Of a stretch of 64,000 nt of DNA, positions 35,459 to 44,253 are shown in pieces (position 1 is the first letter of the stretch; each line of letters starts with the position of its first letter). The notes below the pieces were generated by a model. The model had not been told where the DNA came from. It made no database searches and saw nothing but the letters and a program-made list of their open reading frames with translations. Source of the DNA: Microvenator marinus (GTDB lineage Bacteria; Myxococcota_A; Bradymonadia; Bradymonadales; Bradymonadaceae). Location of the stretch: the NCBI RefSeq assembly GCF_007993755.1, contig NZ_CP042467.1, positions 4,178,001 to 4,242,000 on the forward strand, given 5' to 3'. Both the position numbers and the translations under genes were made by a program.

Positions 35459-35808
35459 AGGTCTTTGTTCAAAACCTCAAATGTCTGGCTAAACACGGCG
35501 TCTATGAAGAAGAGCGTATCGAAGGACGCGCCTTCGAAATCGACCTCGCTGCCTGGGTGCCCGATCCCTCTGAGCGAGACGCTCTGAGCGCCACTCTTGA
35601 CTACCGGCAGCTCGCCCAAATCATCATGAAAGCCATGGAAGGACCGAGTGTTCATCTGGTGGAAACCCTCGCGGAAGACATCTTGCGGAATGTGTTTGAG
35701 ATAGACTCTGTTTCAAAGGCTGAAGTGACGATTCGAAAGCGTGCCACTGGGGTTCCGGGAGAGCCGGAATTCGTGGGCGTTTCACTTGCGCAAGAGAGGA
35801 ACTCCTAG
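35455..35808 (+). CDS. folB: Dihydroneopterin aldolase
   Basis: 117 residues, the family's usual size. KHGVYEEER near residue 13, ATLDYRQLAQII and SVHLVETLAEDIL match FolB substrate-binding and catalytic regions. The enzyme converts 7,8-dihydroneopterin to 6-hydroxymethyl-dihydropterin and glycolaldehyde in folate synthesis. The ATG overlaps the secA stop, and the site-2-protease gene starts 2 bp after its stop, so it is the middle of a three-gene operon. No other folate gene is near. Confidence 0.9.
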   Translation: MKVFVQNLKCLAKHGVYEEERIEGRAFEIDLAAWVPDPSERDALSATLDYRQLAQIIMKAMEGPSVHLVETLAEDILRNVFEIDSVSKAEVTIRKRATGVPGEPEFVGVSLAQERNS

Positions 35809-35810
35809 AC

Positions 35811-36743
35811 ATGTTCTACGATCCAAGTGGTTGGAAGGTGGGCTCGCTTGCCGGCGTGGATATCTCGATATCTTTTGGCTACATTTTTCTCTTGATGTTC
35901 TACATCGTGATGAATGGGGTCAGGGCGGGGATTCTCTTTGCCGCTGCCGTGACGCTTTCGCTCCTCATCCACGAGATGGGACATGCGGTGGTCGCCAAGT
36001 ACTACAAGCTACGCCCCTCGGTCTTGCTACACGGCTTTGGAGGGCTTTGTTTTCACGATGTGGCGAAATCCGACCGAGACGATGCGCTGATCGTGCTCGC
36101 TGGCCCCATCATCGAGATCATCTTCGGCGCGCTAGCATTTGCACTTCTGGCCGTTGTTCCCTTGACCGGCGCACTCAACCAGTTTGTCTACCTCTTTGGG
36201 TTTGTGAGTATCTTCTGGGGCGCCATCAATCTCTTCCTTCCTCTTTGGCCATTGGACGGGGGAAAGCTCTTGAATCTGATCATGCGACGATTCACGAACG
36301 ACGCCCGCGCACAAGATCTTTCGCTCAAAGTCAGCGTTACCGTGGCCATCCCGATCGGGGTTCTGGCCCTGATCAACGGTCAGTTCTTCATCACGCTTCT
36401 GATCTTTTTCATCATTCTGGACAATATCAACACCCTCAAGAGTGGTGCCGATATCGTGGGAAGGCGCTCCACGCCTAAGGTTTCGAGCTTTGCCAAAGAA
36501 TTGCTCGCGAACGCCGAGAAGGCCCTGGAAGAAGGGGATTTCCGTGAGGCGTACCGCACTTGCCATCAGATTCGCTCAAATGGAGACGTACTTAGCGATT
36601 CCATGCAGACCCGAATTTGGGAAATTTTGGCGCTCACGGCCTACCAACTCGAAGAGTATGAAGAGGCTGAAGGTTGGCTCAAACGCGCTCCGAATTCCTC
36701 GGCGCTAAAAGAAGTGCGTTTGCAGCTCGAATCTAGGGCTTGA
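35811..36743 (+). CDS. Site-2 protease family (M50) membrane protein
   Basis: 310 residues. HEMGH at 54-58 in a membrane helix and NLFLPLWPLDGGKLL near residue 143 give the HExxH plus NxxPxxPLDGG pair of intramembrane zinc metalloproteases. About six membrane helices cover residues 20-210. The last 80 residues form a soluble helical-repeat tail (ALEEGDFREAYRTC, AYQLEEYEEAEGWL), probably TPR. Such proteases cut membrane-bound anti-sigma factors or signal peptides; the target is unknown. Part of the secA-folB operon. Confidence 0.88.
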   Translation: MFYDPSGWKVGSLAGVDISISFGYIFLLMFYIVMNGVRAGILFAAAVTLSLLIHEMGHAVVAKYYKLRPSVLLHGFGGLCFHDVAKSDRDDALIVLAGPIIEIIFGALAFALLAVVPLTGALNQFVYLFGFVSIFWGAINLFLPLWPLDGGKLLNLIMRRFTNDARAQDLSLKVSVTVAIPIGVLALINGQFFITLLIFFIILDNINTLKSGADIVGRRSTPKVSSFAKELLANAEKALEEGDFREAYRTCHQIRSNGDVLSDSMQTRIWEILALTAYQLEEYEEAEGWLKRAPNSSALKEVRLQLESRA

Positions 36744-36808
36744 TTCACTTGCTTATAGAGGGGGGATGGGCAATAGTCGGCCCCACAATCTTTTAGAAGA
36801 ATCGTGGG

Positions 36809-38383
36809 ATGCCTATGAATTCCAAATTTATGATGAGCGCGTTTTGCGCATTGGTTGGCCTTCCGCTCTCCCTGAGCGCACAAGGCCTTGCGACCTCGGA
36901 CCGTGTCACGACTGCGCCCGTGGAAAACCCTGAGTTCTTCGAGCTCGACGCGAACTACTCGTTCTTTGTGCAGAACGGCGATCTGCCCGGTTTTTCCGCG
37001 AGTGACGAGTCCAGTGCATTCTCGCTCTATCAGAGGGCTAGAGTGGGTGGCGCTCTCAACTGGAGCACCCTCAAACTCAAAGTGGAACTCGATGGTGTGA
37101 CCGGTAAACTCTACGGGGACGATATCCCAGAAGTTCCTGAGCTGGTCAGGACCCAAGCACGCCAGTTTACCAATCTGGACGAGAATTGGGTGGATCCTAG
37201 AGAGATCTACGTCACATGGAGTCCGGGACTCGCGGAAGTTCGACTGGGCCTGATGACCAGCGATTTTGGCCTTGGCCTCGTTGCCGACGATGGCCGAGAC
37301 GAAGACTGGAAGCTCTTCAATAATAAGTGGGGCGGCGATCGCGGCGTGAGGCTCCTGGTGGCTACCAAGCCACTCGCGGCCTTTGCGACTTCGAGAACCA
37401 TGAAGAATGTCTACCTCGGCCTCGGCGCGGATGTGGTCTTCCAAGATGATAACGCCAATTTCATCGATGGTGACCGTGCGCTGCAATTCATCGGGACCAT
37501 TTTTTACCGAGATACAAATCCCGCAAACCACGATGATACCGAGTTCCTCGGCGTGTACGCGGCGTATCGTCAGCAGACTGACCGTGAAGTGCGCGACGTC
37601 ACCCCTGAAGACGAGCTCAACGTGCTCGCCCTTGATATCTCGGGGTCAAAGTCTTGGACGGCGGACGACCTCTGGATTAGCCTTGGCGCCGAAGCGGCAC
37701 TACTTTCCGGCGACACCACAAGGACGTACACACAATCGGGTGAAACCAGCACGAGTTTGCTCGCGCTCGGTGCCGCAGCTGAGGCGCAACTCACATGGAA
37801 GCCAGCAAACGTTTCGTTGAAGATGCTCTCCGGCTATGCGTCCGGCGATGCCAACCTCGATGACGACACCGTCTACAGATTCCGCTTCGACCCCAACTAC
37901 AAAGTGGGTCTGGTCCTCTTCGACCAGTATATCCCAGCTGTGACGCGTGAGTCTTACGAGCGAGTCACCGACCCGACGCGCTCGGGAGAACCCCAGCGTG
38001 GTGTCTTTGGTTTGGTCAATGATGGTGCCATTGAAAACGCGGTCTACCTAAACCCGCAGCTCCTCTTTGGACGCCCAAACGGGTTGATGACCGGCGTGGG
38101 CCTGCTCTGGGCGTGGTCTGCCGAGCCCTTCTACGATCCATATTCGACCTTCGCGAGCGGCGGTACGCCAACCGGTATCAACGGGCGTTCCGAGGCGACC
38201 CGTGACCTTGGACTCGAGGTCGATGTGGCGGCCCAGTACAGGTACAAGATCGTATCTGACCTGACTCTAGACCTCAAAGCCGAGTACGGAATCTTCTTCC
38301 CGGGTACAGCTTTTGACGACGCGCAGGGCAATTCCGCAGCTGCACAGAGTCTGGTCCGCGCACGCGTCGGCCTCTCGTGGTGA
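36809..38383 (+). CDS. Outer-membrane beta-barrel protein, function unknown
   Basis: 524 residues with a Sec signal (FMMSAFCALVGLPLSLSAQG). The mature part alternates amphipathic strands and turns rich in Asp/Asn/Gly, for example LNWSTLKLKVELDGV, EVRLGLMTSDFGLGLV and RARVGLSW at the very end; a terminal aromatic residue is typical of barrel proteins recognised by the BAM complex. No specific porin family is recognised. ATG 36809 is used; ATG 36815 is close. An imperfect hairpin (36782-36808) lies right before the start. The next gene starts 8 bp after the stop, so both are probably one operon. Confidence 0.75.
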   Translation: MPMNSKFMMSAFCALVGLPLSLSAQGLATSDRVTTAPVENPEFFELDANYSFFVQNGDLPGFSASDESSAFSLYQRARVGGALNWSTLKLKVELDGVTGKLYGDDIPEVPELVRTQARQFTNLDENWVDPREIYVTWSPGLAEVRLGLMTSDFGLGLVADDGRDEDWKLFNNKWGGDRGVRLLVATKPLAAFATSRTMKNVYLGLGADVVFQDDNANFIDGDRALQFIGTIFYRDTNPANHDDTEFLGVYAAYRQQTDREVRDVTPEDELNVLALDISGSKSWTADDLWISLGAEAALLSGDTTRTYTQSGETSTSLLALGAAAEAQLTWKPANVSLKMLSGYASGDANLDDDTVYRFRFDPNYKVGLVLFDQYIPAVTRESYERVTDPTRSGEPQRGVFGLVNDGAIENAVYLNPQLLFGRPNGLMTGVGLLWAWSAEPFYDPYSTFASGGTPTGINGRSEATRDLGLEVDVAAQYRYKIVSDLTLDLKAEYGIFFPGTAFDDAQGNSAAAQSLVRARVGLSW

Positions 38384-38391
38384 GGTACTCT

Positions 38392-41300
38392 ATGAATAAG
38401 CGACTTCTCCTTGCGTTCCCGCTCATTGCTTTTGGTTGTCTTGAGACGAATGAGACCGCCAAAGGCTTGCGTGTGGCCGCCGATAACGGTGGCTCCCAGG
38501 TTGTTTTCGACGTTGATGCACGGCCACTTCCGGAAATCCCTTTCCCGAACGATGTCGCGATGATCGTTGACCCGAGCATGCCTACAGGCCTGCGACTCAA
38601 CGTTTCCATGATCGCTCCAACCGAGCTCGAGTCTGAGATCCGCGGAAAGGCGAATAAGCTCGATGGTTTCGGCACTTTCGGCCCGATTACCGTGGAGTTC
38701 ACGCGTCCACTCAATCTCCAAAATATCATCGATCGGCATCGCGAGCCCGCACCGGATCTGACCAATGACGCGGTCTATCTCGTGAACGTGGACCCCGATA
38801 GCCCCGAGTTTGGGCGATTCGAAGTGCTCGACCTCGGTTCCGGAAACTATCCGGTGACCATGAAGAACCCCGCCAAATACTTCGATTTTGATAATCGAGT
38901 CATGGGGTCCAACCTCGTGTTCGAGTCCGTGCAAGAGGTGGATTCGAATGGCAATGGAGTGCTCGATCCTATTGAGGATACTGACGATGACGGCGTTTGG
39001 GATACCCCAAATGTTCTGAGCGCCGGTGGAGATCCTCTTGAGCCGGGACAAATGCTCGAGTTCTATGAGCGCGAGACCAACACGCTCATCATCCGAACCC
39101 TGGATGTATTGAGACCCGCAACCCGCTACGCCGTGGTCTTAACCTCGGCGCTCCTCGACGAAGATGGCAATCCCATCAATTCGCCGTTTAAGTACATCAA
39201 TCACACACGCCAAACCTCGGATCTAGAGCCTTTGCGCCAGATCCTGCCCGAGGCGTTTCCAGGGCGATTTGATAAGAACTTGGAGCATGTTCGCTTCGCG
39301 TGGACGTTTACCACTCAGTCCTCGACGCGCGAGCTCGAGGCTATTCGAGCCGGACTCTATGGTCATGGCCCGCTCTCGTGGCTCACTGAGGACTTCCCGG
39401 CCGAGATGAATATCATTCACACGATGCGCGCCGAGCCTGAAGAAGGTGAGTCGAAGCTCGTTACCAAGATCCCGAGAATCGCCATTCAGGCGATCATTGA
39501 GGCGCTCGCGGACGACCTCTCTCCGGAAGGAAAAGAGGCGATGATCTCCTCGTTTGATAACGTGGATTATTTCATCTCCGGCAGCATGGTGACCCCGTAT
39601 TTCCTGGTGGACCGTGACGGACTCTGGGGAACCCCGGATGAAATCGCTGAGCGCCGCAACATGTTCGATGACGACGAATCCTTTGATATCGACGTCAACA
39701 ACGGGCGGGCCGCGGTCGGCAAAGACCTCCTGAGTTTTTGGTGTTCGATCCCCAAAGAAACAGAAGCCCGAAAGCCTCCGTTCCCCGTGGTGATCTACGG
39801 TCACGGATACGGGTCCGCACGCGTGGAAATGCTTGGGTTTGCAAGTGCGGCAGCGCGCCTCGGTATAGCCTCGTGCGGCCTAGATGCTGCCGGGCACGGC
39901 CTTATCCTGCCTGACGATATCAAGAACGACCCGTTGATCCCTCTGGTTTTGCGCAACACGAACCTCGAGAACTTGATCCCCGTGCTCGAGCATAACCGTG
40001 CTCGTGACCTTAACAATGACGGTGAGCGCGATTCCGGAGGCGACTTCTGGACCGCTGACATCTTCCATACACGAGACATCTTGCGCCAAACGGTGGTCGA
40101 CCACATGCACTTCGCTCGCATGTTGCGCTCTTGGGACGGTGAGAAGAGATTCCCGGCCGAGCCGGATACCAACGACGCCTTCGTACGCGCTGCAGGTTCG
40201 ATTGTCGCGGGCTTTGATGCCGATGGTGATGGCCAGCCCGAAATCGCCGGTGACTTTAACGGCGATGGCATCGTAGACCTCGGCGGCGAACAACCCGCGT
40301 ATATCTGGGGGCAATCGCTTGGCGGAATCGTTGCGCCTATCGCAGCCGGCGCCGATCCTGCGTTCCGTGCCACGGCACCCGTCGCGGGCGGCGGTGGCTT
40401 GCTCGATATCGGATACCGCTCATCACAAACAGGGGTACCCGAGGCGGTCATTCTTCCAGTGCTTGGGCCCGGCCTCATCGGTCGGCCACAGCTCCACTGG
40501 GACGACGAAGCAGGCTGGACTCCAAGCGGCACCATCGATCTCGAGTGGCTCGTAACGTCCGCAAACCGAGCGCAATACATCCGATTTGCCACCCTGAATG
40601 GCATGGAAAACGGTGACCGAGTTATCCTCAGAAACCTGCGCCGCGAGGAGCGGCCGGAACTCGTCGAAGCCAACAAACTTCGCTCGTACACGGTTGTTCG
40701 AGATGGGTCGTTCAGGACCTCGATTGCTACTTCAGCGATCAGCGCCACAGAACGCCGATTGCGCCTTGGTTTCGATGTTCATTTGGATGCAACTGACCTC
40801 TACAAGAGGCAAGGGGAGCCGGAAGCTGGCCTGCGTGCTGAGTACTTCAGGCGCCGTGACGGCCGCGTCTATCCTGATGAACCCGTGATCGTGTCCGACC
40901 TAAATCAGGACTTTTCCGGAGAGCTGCCGGTTGAGGGCGCACGTCCATCAAGCTTTGGCGCGCGATTTGAGGGTATCTTGAGTGGGTCTGGTGAATACGA
41001 TGTCCGAATCGAAGCCGCGGGCCGCGCTGAGCTCTTCGTGAATGGCGAACGCGTGATCAGAACCTCTGGAGGGCAGGGCTCAGAAGATATCGAGATCGAC
41101 GAACACGCCCATATTCGTCTGGAGTACTTTTCAGAAGGCGCGCCAGGAGCGCTTAAAGTCTATTGGACACCTGATGGTGGTGCCGAGAGTTTGATTCCGG
41201 CAGACGCGTTTTCCACCCATCTTCCGCTCACACCTCAAGAGCTCGAAGAGTTGGAAAAGCGCACCATTACGTCTCTTGGAACAGACGCTCGGTCGTTTGG

Positions 41301-42129
41301 AGATCCAATCGTGATCGAGGTTTATGGCGCAGATGGACGGCTTAAGCAGACCATCGATACCTTCGAGAGAGATACGATTTTCGAGAACATTCTCTACCCT
41401 GCAGGCTCCCCTCTGGCGGCGCTTCGAGACGGGTATGGCATGAAGCGACAAACACCAGATTTCAGGCGGTTTCTTGGCCTCGCACAGCATCTCGTGGACG
41501 CAGCTGATCCGGCGGTTTGGGCGCGAACCTTCCATCGCACGCCGCTCAGCTTCCCCTACGAGACCAACCCCGAGTATCAGACCGGCGAAACCAACGCGCT
41601 CTACGTGCCGACAGCGGGCGACTCGTCCGTCCCTGTATCCACGGGCTACGCCATGGCACGCGCCGGAGGGGTCTTGAACTATCAGCAAACTGATGCGCGA
41701 TATGGAAAGACGCCAAACCAGTACTTGATCGATAATTTCGTCTTTGAAGGTGTGCACTGGTTGGATCGTTTCGCCACGCATCCTCGCACTCTTTTTGACC
41801 ACGACGACTTGGATAATGGGCTCTTCGTGAGTAACCGTTGGGAAGAGCGTGAGTTCAACGTGAATGTTGACGCTGAGAAGCCGCTGAGAGCTACGGTGAA
41901 CACTTCTAGAGGTGTTAGCGCCCTACGAGTCCCCTACTTGAACGAAGAGGGTGAGCATGGCTTCTACTTGCCCGATCCGAACCGTCCCTTTGATATCGAC
42001 GCATTCATGGCGAATCAAATCGCGCTCTACTTTGCGTACAAAGGTGAGCAGATTTCAGATGACCCGTGTTTGGCCACCTTCGACCTTTCAGCATGTGATT
42101 GGTACAGCGACGCGTGGTCGGCAGACTGA
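38392..42129 (+). CDS. Giant lipase-like lipoprotein with inserted PA14 domain
   Basis: 1245 residues from ATG 38392 (GAGG six bases upstream). The lipoprotein signal ends FPLIAFGC. The N-terminal 450 residues have Ig-like character (IPFPNDVAMIVDPS, DPIEDTDDDGVW calcium-type loop), as in bacterial virulence-factor-like lipases. The alpha/beta hydrolase core follows: YGHGYGSARVEMLGF, AAGHGL and nucleophile GQSLGG (Ser642). A complete PA14-like domain lies at about 813-943 (LRAEYFRR, ELFVNGERVIR, IRLEYFSEG, KVYWTPDGG). The likely acid Asp1077 (AGDSSVP) and His1122 (EGVHWLD) come after it. PA14 domains bind carbohydrates. It probably acts at the cell surface on lipids or glycolipids. Confidence 0.8.
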   Translation: MNKRLLLAFPLIAFGCLETNETAKGLRVAADNGGSQVVFDVDARPLPEIPFPNDVAMIVDPSMPTGLRLNVSMIAPTELESEIRGKANKLDGFGTFGPITVEFTRPLNLQNIIDRHREPAPDLTNDAVYLVNVDPDSPEFGRFEVLDLGSGNYPVTMKNPAKYFDFDNRVMGSNLVFESVQEVDSNGNGVLDPIEDTDDDGVWDTPNVLSAGGDPLEPGQMLEFYERETNTLIIRTLDVLRPATRYAVVLTSALLDEDGNPINSPFKYINHTRQTSDLEPLRQILPEAFPGRFDKNLEHVRFAWTFTTQSSTRELEAIRAGLYGHGPLSWLTEDFPAEMNIIHTMRAEPEEGESKLVTKIPRIAIQAIIEALADDLSPEGKEAMISSFDNVDYFISGSMVTPYFLVDRDGLWGTPDEIAERRNMFDDDESFDIDVNNGRAAVGKDLLSFWCSIPKETEARKPPFPVVIYGHGYGSARVEMLGFASAAARLGIASCGLDAAGHGLILPDDIKNDPLIPLVLRNTNLENLIPVLEHNRARDLNNDGERDSGGDFWTADIFHTRDILRQTVVDHMHFARMLRSWDGEKRFPAEPDTNDAFVRAAGSIVAGFDADGDGQPEIAGDFNGDGIVDLGGEQPAYIWGQSLGGIVAPIAAGADPAFRATAPVAGGGGLLDIGYRSSQTGVPEAVILPVLGPGLIGRPQLHWDDEAGWTPSGTIDLEWLVTSANRAQYIRFATLNGMENGDRVILRNLRREERPELVEANKLRSYTVVRDGSFRTSIATSAISATERRLRLGFDVHLDATDLYKRQGEPEAGLRAEYFRRRDGRVYPDEPVIVSDLNQDFSGELPVEGARPSSFGARFEGILSGSGEYDVRIEAAGRAELFVNGERVIRTSGGQGSEDIEIDEHAHIRLEYFSEGAPGALKVYWTPDGGAESLIPADAFSTHLPLTPQELEELEKRTITSLGTDARSFGDPIVIEVYGADGRLKQTIDTFERDTIFENILYPAGSPLAALRDGYGMKRQTPDFRRFLGLAQHLVDAADPAVWARTFHRTPLSFPYETNPEYQTGETNALYVPTAGDSSVPVSTGYAMARAGGVLNYQQTDARYGKTPNQYLIDNFVFEGVHWLDRFATHPRTLFDHDDLDNGLFVSNRWEEREFNVNVDAEKPLRATVNTSRGVSALRVPYLNEEGEHGFYLPDPNRPFDIDAFMANQIALYFAYKGEQISDDPCLATFDLSACDWYSDAWSAD

Positions 42130-42160
42130 GGCTTAACGGCCTGAGGCCTAACGGCCTTTT
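42129..42160. terminator. Tandem 15-bp repeat forming a short terminator-like hairpin between convergent genes
   Basis: Two 15-bp units (42129-42143 and 42144-42158) differ at two bases. The second gives AGGCC-TAAC-GGCCT followed by TTT on the plus strand, a short stem with a weak T run. It overlaps the stop of sctQ on the other strand, so it could end transcription of the lipase-like gene. Confidence 0.4.
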
Positions 42161-43242
42161 GAGATGATTCGGACGCCCACGCGCCCCTCAACGTTGACAA
42201 GCTCTCCGCGGCCGAAGACTTGGTCGTTCACGAGGAGTTCCACGGGCTCACCCATCAATCGATCGAGCTCAATGATTGACCCGGCTCCAAGCCGAGCGAG
42301 TTCGTCCACATTTAGGCTTACTCGCCCCATCAATACATCGACTTGGACCGCTGAGAGATTTAGTGCAGCGGTCTTTTCGGGGTCACTCATCTCAAACTCC
42401 TGAATCGAGATCGGGTCATTCACCTCGGCCACCCAAACCTTCTCATCATCCCTTTCTTCCTCTCTTAGAGTCATAGCCAGATCGCCGCGGTCTAGGCGGA
42501 GTCGAAGAGGCCAGGGAAGCTCAAGCGGCAGCTCTTGTTGAAGGAAAAGAATATCACCGACTTCGAGTTGGTGGAACTCCACTTCTTTCAGGGTCTGGCT
42601 GCCCAACCACAGCTTGGCGCGGCAGACGAGGTTCGGAAGTTTTCGACCCCATTCCACAGGCTTGCGTCTGAACCGAAACTCGTTCCAAAACAAGGAGTCA
42701 GCCAAGATCCTAAAGAGGCCGTCGCCCCACTCCGCGCTCACGATCCAGGTAAAAGTCAGGCTATCAGCACGTTTCCGGACGTGCTCCACCAGGCTTGGAT
42801 GTGGGGGCGAAGAATCCACTTCAATGGGCCCAAGCCCGAGGTTTTTCAATCCCCGAAGAAGCTTCAATAAGATGTAGAGCGCGCCCGAGAAGTCAGCCAC
42901 GGTGTTTCTCGCCATCTCAATATTTCGAGTCTCCTCCATCTTGAGCCTGCGCATCAGAGATTGAACCGTCTGCGCTTCGAGAATGATGTAGGCCTTGTTT
43001 TGTTTCGGGGTTCGAATCTGCACCACAAATGTCTGAGGCGTAATCTCGGTCTTCTCACTCGGCTCGATTCCTTCAAAGTCCACGCGAAGCCTTCCGAGAT
43101 TGTCCTCCAATTCCTCGGCGAGGCTTTCCAGATTAGCGCCCATATCGGTGATGTCCACGTTCGCGATCAACTCGTTGACGATTCGCATGAAAGGGCGTTG
43201 TACCTGCTCGAGCTCTTCAAATGGAAATGGTCTGACTCTCAT
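42148..43242 (-). CDS. sctQ: Type III secretion C-ring protein, SctQ family
   Basis: 364 residues. The N-terminal two thirds have weak FliM/SctQ-like features; the last 70 residues form a SpoA (FliN/SctQ) domain: VDVLMGRVSLNVDELARLG, GSIIELDRLMGEPVELLVN, GRGELVNVEGRVGVRI. SctQ builds the cytoplasmic sorting platform that loads substrates for type III secretion. The start overlaps the stop of the SctP-like gene (ATGA), a pairing known from type III operons, which supports the call. A flagellar origin is less likely because no flagellar gene is near. Confidence 0.78.
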   Translation of the reverse strand: MRVRPFPFEELEQVQRPFMRIVNELIANVDITDMGANLESLAEELEDNLGRLRVDFEGIEPSEKTEITPQTFVVQIRTPKQNKAYIILEAQTVQSLMRRLKMEETRNIEMARNTVADFSGALYILLKLLRGLKNLGLGPIEVDSSPPHPSLVEHVRKRADSLTFTWIVSAEWGDGLFRILADSLFWNEFRFRRKPVEWGRKLPNLVCRAKLWLGSQTLKEVEFHQLEVGDILFLQQELPLELPWPLRLRLDRGDLAMTLREEERDDEKVWVAEVNDPISIQEFEMSDPEKTAALNLSAVQVDVLMGRVSLNVDELARLGAGSIIELDRLMGEPVELLVNDQVFGRGELVNVEGRVGVRIISKGR

Positions 43243-43976
43243 TGCGCCACCTCAATCTTGGAGAAGTTGACCCCGTTTTCTTTCGCCTTTGCCTGTAGGT
43301 CGGAACGGGAGAGCATGAGGAGCGACTTGAGCTCAGGGTTGTCGGCTCGCATCCTCAACTCGATCCCGTCCTCCTTCTTCCAGAGGCGCACACGAACATT
43401 GCCTCGGCCCGGACACTCCACGTCCATCATCAGGACCTTCCGACCTTTGGAATCCTCTCCCATCTGCCCGGACGTCACCATAGTCTCGATCAAGCGCTCC
43501 ACCACTTCGTGTTTGGCTTGTGGGCTCGCCGCGGCCTCGACCACTGGCGCTTGAATCGACCCGGCACTCATCTGCGGTTGCAGGCCCATCGCAACGGCCT
43601 CGTCTGGCGAGAGTTCGGCGGCAAATTCGGACTTCGAGTCCACCTCTTCTTGGAATTGGACCCCCTCTTCGGACTTCGGCAAATCGGTGCCTTCATTGAC
43701 CTTGGAGAAACCGACCTCAGCGTCCTCCGAGGGGGAGTCTAAACTCTTTTCACTCTTTAACTGGCCTGATTCTTCCTTTAACAGGCCTGATTCTTCATCG
43801 GTTTTTCGCGCCTCTCCAAGCTCAAGCTTCGGGTCCTTCTTCGCTTGAAGTTCCTCCTTGCCTGACTTGGACTCGAGGGCTTCCTTAAAGCTCTTCTTGG
43901 GTTCGGCCTTAGCCGCTTCCTTTCGAAGACGCTGAACATCCTGAACGTCCTTTCCACTGATTTTTGAGATGGACAT
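43239..43976 (-). CDS. sctP: Type III secretion needle-length regulator, SctP/FliK-like
   Basis: 245 residues with AGGTGAG upstream of the ATG. The first 160 residues are charged, low in complexity and probably disordered (LKEESGLLKEESGQLKSEK style repeats). The C-terminal 80 residues match the FliK/SctP substrate-switch domain: RVRLWKKEDGIELRMRADN, LKSLLMLSRSDLQ, NGVNFSKIEV. Such proteins measure needle length and switch substrate class. They vary greatly in sequence, so the call rests on the C-terminus and on coupling to sctQ. Other type III genes are absent here. Confidence 0.7.
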   Translation of the reverse strand: MSISKISGKDVQDVQRLRKEAAKAEPKKSFKEALESKSGKEELQAKKDPKLELGEARKTDEESGLLKEESGQLKSEKSLDSPSEDAEVGFSKVNEGTDLPKSEEGVQFQEEVDSKSEFAAELSPDEAVAMGLQPQMSAGSIQAPVVEAAASPQAKHEVVERLIETMVTSGQMGEDSKGRKVLMMDVECPGRGNVRVRLWKKEDGIELRMRADNPELKSLLMLSRSDLQAKAKENGVNFSKIEVAQ

Positions 43977-44044
43977 CGACTCACCTGGAAAAAAAGGCCT
44001 CCTATATATTTTCGGCCACTTTTCTCAGGTGTTGCGAAAAAAGT

Positions 44045-44242
44045 TCATTTTTTATATCCGCACGCCTTACATTCTCGGTCCGGCAACATCAAAAACACCC
44101 CGTAAACTGAGAGGATAAAGCTTGCGCTGAACGTGATCAAAAAGAGCACGACTCCAATCACGACCAGCGAAAAACCGATCACGATTCGCCAGATGGGCGC
44201 GCGGGTGGGGAGTTCGGTTTTACAACGGGGGCAGGAATTCAA
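44045..44242 (-). CDS. Small zinc-ribbon membrane protein of the efflux operon
   Basis: 65 residues from a TTG with GGAG six bases upstream, directly after the stop of the RND-TolC gene. CPRC at the N-terminus and CKAC at the C-terminus would form one zinc ribbon, with two membrane helices between (WRIVIGFSLVVIGVVLFLI and SFILSVYGVFLML). The ribbon halves would meet on the cytoplasmic side. It is the last gene of the adaptor/pump operon. It may modulate the pump; family unknown. Confidence 0.65.
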   Translation of the reverse strand: MNSCPRCKTELPTRAPIWRIVIGFSLVVIGVVLFLITFSASFILSVYGVFLMLPDRECKACGYKK

Positions 44243-44253
44243 GTGGTCTCCGG

